Origin: Benincasa hispida
Taxonomy: Eukaryota > Streptophyta > Magnoliopsida > Cucurbitales > Cucurbitaceae
Assembly: GCF_009727055.1 (NCBI RefSeq)
Contig: NC_052357.1
Location: forward strand, 14,763,376 to 14,827,375
Length of the DNA: 64,000 nucleotides
Reading direction: 5' to 3'
Shown: in pieces, positions 55,747 through 64,000 of the stretch
How positions within the stretch are numbered: the stretch's first letter is position 1
Layout: the number at the start of each line of letters is the position of its first letter
The notes under the pieces: generated by a model
The model's input: only the letters and a program-made list of their open reading frames with translations
Databases searched by the model: none
What the model was told of the DNA's origin: nothing
Translations under genes and position numbers: made by a program

Positions 55747-57860
55747 CTTGTACAAGAAAGAAACAGAAGAAGACGCTTGCATGGAAATCACCTTTTCATC
55801 GAGTACAAGGTACGTATAATTTCTTTCATAAACGATCATTTCCATATCATAAAACATTTAACTTTTCATTCTTATGTCAATTTAACTCTCTACTTTCTCT
55901 TTCTAGGGTGATTCTAAAAAGAAAAAAAAAAAAAAGGATGGATTCGGATGTTGTCAATTCTCACTCTTAATTACTAATGAATTATATTCAGGTGGGACAG
56001 TTAATACCATCATTACAAGCACAAATTACATTATTGGTTTTAAAAGCTGTCAAACAACAAGGAACAAAAGACAAAAATAAGGTATATGCACACAGTCTGT
56101 CTACCTCTTTGCATTCTTCCAACTCGCACAACCCCACCTCTGTCATCTTCTTATAACTTTCACATTTCTGTTTTCTTTTCTATGAAAATAGTACTACAAG
56201 CTCTCTTAAATAGTGTTTAATTTGTAGTGACTTTACTTTATGCTCTGCTATGAAGATACCAAATTAGGAAAAAGGAGGAATGGAGGGAAGACTGTTTTGA
56301 AAGCTTCCAAAGGCTTCATTAACATGTGAATTAGTCCTCAAGTGATTTGCTATAAATGAAAGTAAAGTAACATTTTCATTTCATTTCTTTTAATTTGTAG
56401 TGACTCTATATGTTTGTTTTCATTCCTTTTTATACACCCTAACATAAAATATTCACGGTTAATTTCAATATTTCTTTGATTGATTTCATCAGCATAACCC
56501 AAACTCCAAAATTTGGAAGCACATTCAAAAAAGTCATATGAGCACAGACAATCACAAAATGGGTCATCATAAAATTAATTTCTCCTACTCATCTCTTTTA
56601 TCTAGACTAATAACCTACCAATTTGTGACGTAATTATTTTCGCTTTGATGTTTATTTGTAAACTTCAAGTCTAATCTCTAACCTTGAAATTTTAAGGATT
56701 ATTGAGTTGGGCTTTTTTTTTAATCTAACAGTGTTTTTGCACTTGATTCTAAATAAAGGGTGGAGAAGGTCATTTGCTCCATATAAGAGGCACAAGTAGA
56801 AGAAGGAAAGAAACTTGCCTAAAGCATAAAGCAAATGAATGAGATGATATAGTTGGTGCCACTTAATTCTAAGAGACTATTTTTCTTTTCCTTTCAAGTA
56901 ATTTTGTCTTTTAGATTAATATTGTCAATTGGTATGTATGTGTACTACCTATTATTATTGATAGTGGAGTTTTTAACTACGGTCACGTGGTTTTTTACCC
57001 CTCAATTTGAGGAGTTTTTCCACGATAAAATTATTGGTATTATGCTTTTGTTTATATCATATTTTTTGGTTGCTTAATTCCTATTAGATATCATATGAGA
57101 GAAAACAATCTAATTAGTAGCCAACTAATTTGGTCCAATGAATGGTAAAAGAAGACATGCTATTAAGTCTCTTAGGATTTTGTTTGGTTAACAATTTGGA
57201 TTCTGTTTCATGTTTTTAGATTCACTGAATTCAACAAATATGTGTTTGGTAGACAATTCAAATTTTGGTTTTAAAAACTGCTTTCAGATTTTGTTATCAT
57301 TGTGTCCAAATTTTAAATTTTAAGAAACAAAAGATTAAATAAAGATAAAAACATTTAGAAATACAGCTATAAACTATATTCATTTTTAAAAAATTAAAAT
57401 ATATATTATGTAATGTTTTATAAATTATATAATAAAAAATTTTAATTAAGAGAAAATATCTATAAATATAGCACCATTTNTAAAAAATTAAAATATATAT
57501 TATGTAATGTTTTATAAATTATATAATAAAAAATTTTAATTAAGAGAAAATATCTATAAATATAGCACCATTTAAGTATAACTGCATATATGGGAAATGG
57601 TTACCAACCACATTAATTTTTTTTCAATTTTTAAGTTTGTCCTTTTGTATTCTTCTTCCCTTTCTTTCTCTTTTTCCCTTTTTCTGTCGTGTTCTCCATT
57701 TTTTTTCTATTTCTTCTCCTCTCCTACTGTATGTTCTCCATTCTCCATTCTATTGTTAACACTGATTAATTTCACTTCTTGATAACCTAGATAACTTGAT
57801 CTTAATCCTGAAATGTCTATGAATTCTTGTTTATTCGCGATTGTCTCTTGATCTGCATAG
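55747..57860 (+). other. 3' flank of the CNL remnant, no gene seen
   Basis: A possible 3' UTR intron runs from GTACGT at 55810 to TTCTAG at 55906 (97 bases). The rest is AT-rich, with a poly-A run near 55919-55935, a pyrimidine-rich stretch at 57610-57730 and a single-N joint at 57480. Small ORFs at 56652-57077 and 57597-57782 have no recognisable domain. Confidence 0.5.
57387..57573. other. Single N between exact 93-base repeats, probable unmerged contig overlap
   Basis: 57387-57479 and 57481-57573 are identical, with one N at 57480. Confidence 0.85.
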
Positions 57861-59131
57861 GTGAGGATAAGCCCAACATCGATGCTTAATATGGCTCCCA
57901 TTTCAGGGATAAGACTGGGTAGATGGCTGGAGACATAGAATTTATAAGATGGAATTCACTCCTACACATTTTAGGGATAGTAGAAAGGTTGTTCCTATAA
58001 GAGATGATCCCAAGTCTTGAACAAGGAGTCCCATCCTCTCTTTGGCCTGAGAATGAATGGATTTAGTGATTAAGATCCTAAATCACTTTTTCATTAGAGG
58101 GATAGTGGTACTTAAGGAGAAAAGATGTAACTCAGGGGTATATCGATTTTTGACCTACCTAGGGTTACGAACAACCTATGAAGGATTAACTTATCGATGA
58201 CAGTTATTTCAAATGGACACATGATATATTTACATTGAGGGAAGTGCAATTACAGGTTCTAGTGAACAGTCCTATTAATTAACGAATGTTGATTAATTAG
58301 GGTAAAGAGTTTGATTGATTAGTCTCGAATTATTGGAGCCCGTAATCTGTAGGTCCATCGAGTCTCCTTGCTAGCTTACTACAGACAAAATTGATGAACT
58401 ATGTGAAGTGAGAATTTGAAATGTTCAAATTCTCAAATTCGGGCTTAAGGAAAAATTGTATTTTATATGAGATATAATTTACAATTAAATAATTAATTTA
58501 TTAATTAATTATGTTTGAGAGTATTCTTGATTGTTAGCATGAAAGTGTTAAAAGATTAATGTGATATTAAATTTGTTTTTAAATATTTTCTAAATTATGA
58601 AAATATTTTTCATAAAAAAATTTGATTTATTTATTATTAAAATTAGTTAATGGTAAAATCCAATTGTTGGATTTTGACACTAACTAAGTGGATTTTGAAG
58701 TGGCACTTCCCAAGCTTAACACCTAGAGATTACATGCTAATTGAGTTTGAGGTGGAAGATGTGCAAGATAGGATATTGCATGTAACTTGTCTATAAATTG
58801 TTTTGTCATTGAAATGTGCAAGACTAATGCTTCTTTGACATTTGACATTTCTCTTCCACCACAAAATCTTTTTACTCTCCTTCTTACTGTAGTGAAATTC
58901 CCTTATTTTTTACTAAGATAACGGTTCTACAACTATGTTCTTCAACTAATGAATAGCGGGGATTTACCGTTGGTGGTGTCGATTGAGCTCGGGAGAGAAA
59001 GATTGCGGTAGATTCTACAAAGGTTGTAATCTCTAACCCTTTATGCATGCTTATTCTTGTTTTTATATAATTAGAACGTTATCGATCTCCGTTTCTGTTG
59101 TGCATGTTCTGTTCTTTATGTTCCAACATCA
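57861..59131 (+). repeat. Family D LTR segment, plus orientation, second copy
   Basis: From about 58240 it is collinear with 41890-42814, including a decayed palindrome and the end TTTATGTTCCAACA. To the left it differs from the first copy and continues with LTR sequence (AAGACTGGGTAGATGG and so on). Confidence 0.7.
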
Positions 59132-60777
59132 ATAAGCCTCCCATTTTTGGAATAAGACCGGATAGATAGCTGGGGACATAGCTTTGCAAGATGGAATTCA
59201 CTCCTACCCGACTTAGGGTTAGCAGATAGGTTGTTCACTTTAGTGCTCATGCCTAGTCTTGAACAATGGGACCGCACCCTCTCATGGTTGAGAGGGTAAT
59301 GATTTATAAGTTCGACTCAAGATTATGGTGGAATATGTGTGAACTAGTTGAATAAAAAGTGGAGAAGTCCTACTTTTTGGGATTTTTCATTTTATATTCA
59401 TTTCAATTTTGATTTTTTAATTGATTTATAAAATTAATGATAAAAAATTAAACTTTTATTAATTTTACAAAATTAATTCAATAATTAATTATTTAATGAA
59501 ATTAATAATAAATAATTTAATTAATTCTAATTAATTCAATAACAAATATTAAGTTAATTTAACACTAATTCCACCTTCATGAATTTAATATTTAAATCAT
59601 ATTTAAATATTAATTGATTCTCCAATTTCGTTAATTCCAAAATTAAATGCATAATTATATCACATATAATTACTAATTCCCTTAATTCCAATTTGAATGT
59701 TTCAAATTAACTTATCAGGCTACTCTAAGGCTAATCTATCTGTGAGCTAGTAAGGGGACCTCGTGGACCTACAGATCATGGGCTCCAACGATCCGAGATT
59801 AATTAACTTAAACTTTTTACATTGAATTAACCCCCATTTGTTAACTACTTAGTCACTCCACTAAACCCCAAAATTACACTCCCCTCATTGTAGATATATT
59901 ATGTCCATTAAATATTACCATGATTAGGAAGTTAATCCTTCGTAGGTTGTTCGTAATAACGACTAGGTCAAATGGCTATTTTACCCTTGAGATTACTTCT
60001 TGTTCATTAAGTCCCACTGATCTTCTAATGAACAATTGATTTGTGATATGATCATCAAATCGAGTCCCTCTCGGGCCAATGAGAGGGTGGGGCCCCTTGT
60101 TCAAGACCCGAAGTCATCACTTAAGGGAACAACCTCTCTACTATCCCTAAAAACAGGTATGAGCGAATTCCATCTTACACCCTATGTCCTCAGCTATCTA
60201 CCCGGTCTTACCCATGAAATAGTAGTTTATTGAGTCAATGTTGATGAGCCAACCCTCACCATAGCAAATCTAAGGATAATCTAGAATAAACATGAGTTCA
60301 TAGTTAGGATTAAGGTCAAGTTACCTAGGTCATCACTTTGAAATAGTCAATCTTAAACAGTACATAATATTATAAAGTAATAGTGACTTATTTCATGGTC
60401 CGATCTTATGCAAACTCATTGCACAGGATGCCCCCACTCCTCATGTCATGACATGAACAAATTAGGATCACTTCGTCTGTAGTACTTTACAACTCCTAGT
60501 AACAATTACAAAGTGGGCTACATCCAATAGTGTTACCAGAATAAGGCACCCAACCTTATTCATATACTATAGACCATTTTGACTATTTACTCGAACCTGA
60601 TCCACTTTCATGTCTCCACATAAAGTTCAAGTATTCATGTAATAGTCATGGATCTTTTAGTTTACTGGATTTATTTCTAAAATGGAATAAGTAATTCATA
60701 TATTCAACAACTTATCGAATTTTCAGAATATGTTTTATTGTTTACAAACCATGAGTTTTAGGACATAAAACCCAACA
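59132..60777 (-). repeat. Family D LTR segment, fold-back part, second copy
   Basis: Collinear with 42815-44464. Minus-strand start TGTTGGGTTTTATGTCC at 60777, next to the polypurine tract; plus-oriented first 250 bases; AT-rich centre. A perfect 9-bp inverted repeat, ACCCTCTCA/TGAGAGGGT, lies at about 59276-59297. Confidence 0.7.
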
Positions 60778-60790
60778 AACTCCCACTTGG
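60778..60790 (-). other. Polypurine tract, family D element, second copy
   Basis: CCAAGTGGGAGTT on the minus strand, directly before the LTR start. Confidence 0.75.
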
Positions 60791-61763
60791 ACTGAAACTC
60801 TAGTGGTAATATATTTATATGAATATATAGTACCGAGTTTTTGAGTTTTTACTGAGAAATACAATAAACTAGGGCACCATATACTCATGGTTTACCTTTC
60901 GGTATCACATACCTGGTTTTCCTCCCACTTTCCTTAGGTTATATATCTAGTAGTCCTAGTCTTACTAGGAGATTGTCAAATACTTTAGCTAAGAGAATTG
61001 CTGTAAATATGTTAGTGTACAATAGTATTTAGGGAATGCATCTTATTTTCACAACACTTGTTTCTCAATAATGACTAGGAAGTCATACATTCCTCCCACT
61101 ACATCGAGGTACTTTGAACTCTTTGAGTAAGAGATATCCGACCTATCTACACAACCTTTTGTTTACAGTATCAGTTTTAATCAATAACGCATTATTGATA
61201 TATGCAATCTTTTATGGGAACAAATAATACATGGTGATCTCAAACAATATTCCAACACTTAAGGGTTCCACATTAACACTTATATCGATCTTTACAAATT
61301 TTCATTGGATTTCATGTTCTATCAAATAGTCCTAGAAATCACAAACTTTTTATACTTTGATCCAATCAAAGTATTTCAGTTTTATTTTACCTAACAAGTT
61401 TTGTACACTTTGAACTTTTGAAGTGTTCTAAACTTACCACTTAGGTTAAATAACTTGCCTTTATTCATTTCAAGCCATTTTTAAATATCTAAATATTTGC
61501 AAACGATTTTTAACAAGGTTGGTTCTAACAAAAGTTGCTTTGCAATAGAACAAACATAAATTTCACTATTTAATATTTCATTTACAATAAAAAGTTTATA
61601 CAATTTGTTCTTTATAACAAAACAAAATAACTTTTATTACAATAACAAAAGTAGATAAGATCATCTTCAAATAGCAATTGCAACATCTCCCATTGGCCAA
61701 CTAAAGTATAGCAAGCAATCCTCAGGAACTAGTTTATCTGTTTTGCTTTCTTTGCTCTCTTCT
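60791..61763 (-). other. Internal non-coding region of the family D element, second copy
   Basis: Lies between gag and polypurine tract on the minus strand. I see none of the protease, integrase or reverse transcriptase words expected in a complete copia element, so about 3 kb of coding sequence is absent. Confidence 0.65.
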
Positions 61764-62600
61764 CTACAAGTTACGGAGGGCAGTTTCTCTTCCAGTGCCC
61801 TTCTTCGTTGCAGTGGAATCGTTTTCCTTTATCTGCAGCGTTAGCCTTGCCTCTTTTACTAGCGGGTTTCTTCTTACCTTTCCCCTTGTTCTTCTTAACT
61901 TGAATACTCTTAGTCTGTGAAGAAAAAACAATATCAGGCTTTTTGGAGGACATTCCTCTCTTTTCAACGGTAGTAACAATTACTTTCGGTTCTAGACCTT
62001 TAGCTCTCATCATAATCTGGTAAGTGTAGCTCATTTATAAGAGTAGTCAAGTTATATTCTATTTTATTCATAAGCGCGTTCGTACAAAACTGCAGAAAAC
62101 TCTTCGGAAGAGATTCTAGAATAAAAAAAACTTCACTTTTCTCGTCAACGACAACCCCATTTACTTCTACCACATTGAAATGGACCATCATGTAAAGGAC
62201 ATGTTCTCTAACAGAGGCCCCTTCTTTTATACAGCAGTTGTAAACGTATTTGATAGCATCATGCCTCAGAAAGAAGGACGGTTGTCCAAACATTCCACGG
62301 AAAGATTCCATAATCTCTTTTGCAATACCCAGACTCTCGTGTTTCTTCGCCAAGACATCAAATATGTTGGCAAGGATATAGGCACACGCTTTGTCATTAG
62401 CTCTGATCCATCTGTCGTATGCATCCCGAACATTTCATTTTGCATTTGAGCCAGGAATAGAAGGATACTTCTCTGTTAAAACAAACCATAGATCATCTTT
62501 CACCAGTATAGTATTCAGGTTTGTTTTCTAGGTGGCATAATTATCCTCAATAATTTTATCAGATGCCAACAATTGTACTAATGAACTAGTTATTCTAAAA
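61764..62600 (-). pseudogene. Copia-type gag of the family D element, decayed
   Basis: Minus strand: SSLVQLLASDKIIEDNYAT, then TAG (62528-62530) at a position that is Trp in related copia gags, KTNLNTILVKDD, AYDRWIRANDKACAYILANI, LAKKHESLGIAKEIMESFRG, MFGQPSFFLRHDAIKYVYN, EGASVREHVLYMMVHFNVVE and NKIEYNLTTLINEL, a Lys-rich tail (KKNKGKGKKKPASKRGK) and a zinc knuckle, RFHCNEEGHWKRNC, whose first Cys is Arg. The copy at 45601-46066 has TGA at that codon. It encodes only gag, so the element resembles TR-GAG-type non-autonomous retrotransposons. Confidence 0.82.
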
Positions 62601-64000
62601 AATATAAATAAATGTTTTTAGTGAATTGCTTTTTAAACCCAATCAAGTTTTAGCAAACAAATAATATATCCAAGATTGTATTTGTAACGATACTACAGCA
62701 AGACATTCTTGACTAAATACTATCCTTAGAATAACTCATATTCTGATAGTCATTTAGCTATTACTTTTGGTCAAAAATTACTAACACTTTAGATTTTCTG
62801 TAAATGTAACCCTCTGTTTTTAGACCTCAGAAGTTGGCCCCAACGATGCACCCAAATTGGAAAGTCAAAGTTGAAAAGGACTTTAAAAATCCTATCCATT
62901 TATGGAGTTTAAATTGTTTTTAATTTTATGTTAAAACCCTCCGAGGGGATAGCTATCATTAAACGAGTAGTGATGTCGACTTAAAGACGACAAGCAGGCG
63001 CAACAAAAGAATCTCATTGTCCAAACGAACATTAGAGATCGCAAGATACGTTGACACATATCCTTCACCCACTTACTATGAACTACTTTTCCCATTGACT
63101 TTGATCTTGACCTCATGGCGAACACTTTCCGGATGGAAGTCACTCCCATGTTGACACGAAGTACTGCACGGATCTCGCGGTGGGAATTTTCTAGGGACGT
63201 GAGAATTGAAATCAACATATTGTATATTTGATTTTCCATTGAACAACTTCCCCTTATTCACCTTGATCTTAAGTCACGCAAACTCTTCGGATGGAGTTCA
63301 CTCCCAGGGTGACACGAAGTGCCGCATGAACCTCACGGCGTGAACATCTTGGAACGTGAAAATTAAAATCAAAACATCACATTTGATTTTATGGAACAAC
63401 TTCCCCTATTCACCAAAATCTCGATTTATGTAAACACTTTTCGAATGGAGGTCACACCTAGGGTGACATAAAGTGAAACATGAATTTCGATTGTGAACTC
63501 TTAGGGACGTGAGAGCTAAAAAATATAAAATGATATATGTTTATTAATCCCACACTGAAGCATTCTAACATATCATATATTTTATTTATTTTCCCTAAAA
63601 TGTTCAAATAGCATATCATATATGTTATTAAACTCCCACCTAAGTGTTCTAACATGAATCTGGGTATACTATTTTCTTAGGTTTGTTTAAGCTAATTAAA
63701 CAAGCTAAGTCTAGATGTTTATCCAAGTATGAAGTTTATATTTGGATTTAATTTACGATGTCTAGGTGATTAACCAGTTGTAAAACCTCATGCCACTAAC
63801 TTATTGCTCATAAAATCAGTTAACAACGCTCAATTATTTACCATAATCCCTAGGTATGAGATGTTTCGTAGACCATCAACTTAAATACCCCCAGCCTTAG
63901 ACAGGATTATATACCCGTTGAGTTTGTAACCCTAGTTTTACAAGTTTAACGACCTATTTTAACTATTAAAACAGGTGATTAACCTACTTGAACATGCAGC
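62601..64000. repeat. Repeat-derived sequence with a three-unit tandem repeat
   Basis: No gene is visible. It is probably the 5' leader or LTR side of the minus-strand family D element, but no LTR end or primer site is clear before the window ends. ORFs of 60-102 codons at 62931-63261 and 63458-63655 overlap the tandem repeat and have no domain. Confidence 0.4.
63080..63545. repeat. Tandem repeat, about 151-161-bp unit, three diverged copies
   Basis: Units at about 63080-63240, 63241-63391 and 63392-63545, each starting GAAC(A/T)ACTT(C/T)(C/T)CC and containing CGGATGGAGTTCACTCCC-like and GGGACGTGAGA-like words. Confidence 0.75.

Noticed and set aside
57190..57330. MITE-like sequence with TTTGGTTAACAATTTGGATT and TTTGGTAGACAATTCAAA words
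   Set aside because: No terminal inverted repeats or target duplication could be defined by eye.

Overview
This is eukaryotic nuclear DNA from a plant genome assembly. It is AT-rich and packed with nested LTR retrotransposons, and the only host gene I can recognise is a broken CC-NBS-LRR (CNL) resistance-gene homologue. The look of the CNL and of the copia gag sequences suggests a cucurbit (Cucurbitaceae); that is inference. I see no rRNA or tRNA gene, no CRISPR array, no prokaryotic gene and no intact long host ORF.

Layout. 1-2247: left-truncated, minus-oriented LTR-like repeat (family C). 2248-2597, 5271-5335 and 18428-19154: pieces of one copia-like LTR (family D), interrupted by a solo chromovirus-type LTR (2598-5270, target duplication ATAGT) and by a complete 13.1-kb Athila-like element (5336-18427, target duplication TTAGT). 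The undisturbed version of both sites is present at 41912-41916 and 41972-41976. The 13.1-kb element has two LTRs, a tRNA-Asp primer site, a decayed gag and a decayed second ORF with its own TATA-like box, but no recognisable pol. It carries a further nested non-autonomous element (9269-12123, target duplication GTTGG). 19155-27188: more Athila-like LTRs, including an LTR inside an LTR, and one partial internal region. 27189-36068: decayed Tekay-like Ty3/gypsy chromovirus on the minus strand (gag, protease, RT, RNase H, integrase, chromodomain) with a 285-base assembly gap. 36069-41560: a second Athila-like family and family C/B fragments. 41561-46066 and 57861-62600: two copies of a complex family D repeat with fold-back LTR segments and a copia gag. 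46067-55746: the CNL pseudogene, split by a Ty1/copia element (47603-52200, target duplication GTTAT) and by a solo LTR (53063-55450, target duplication GCTTG). 55747-57860: its 3' flank. 62601-64000: repeat-derived sequence with a three-unit tandem repeat.

Several features are assembly artefacts. Two sites carry the Nextera/Tn5 mosaic-end junction (54822-54859 perfect, 29380-29415 nearly so), and two single Ns sit between exact direct repeats of 67 and 93 bases, which look like unmerged contig overlaps.

Regulatory signals belong to the transposons: LTR TATA boxes, primer sites and polypurine tracts, a CACGTG G-box kept in all seven Athila-like LTR copies that cover that position, stem-loops at LTR ends, and hairpin arrays in the chromovirus LTR. 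I found no convincing new gene system. The most interesting material is the resolved nesting history, the conserved structures inside the LTRs and the doubly disrupted CNL.
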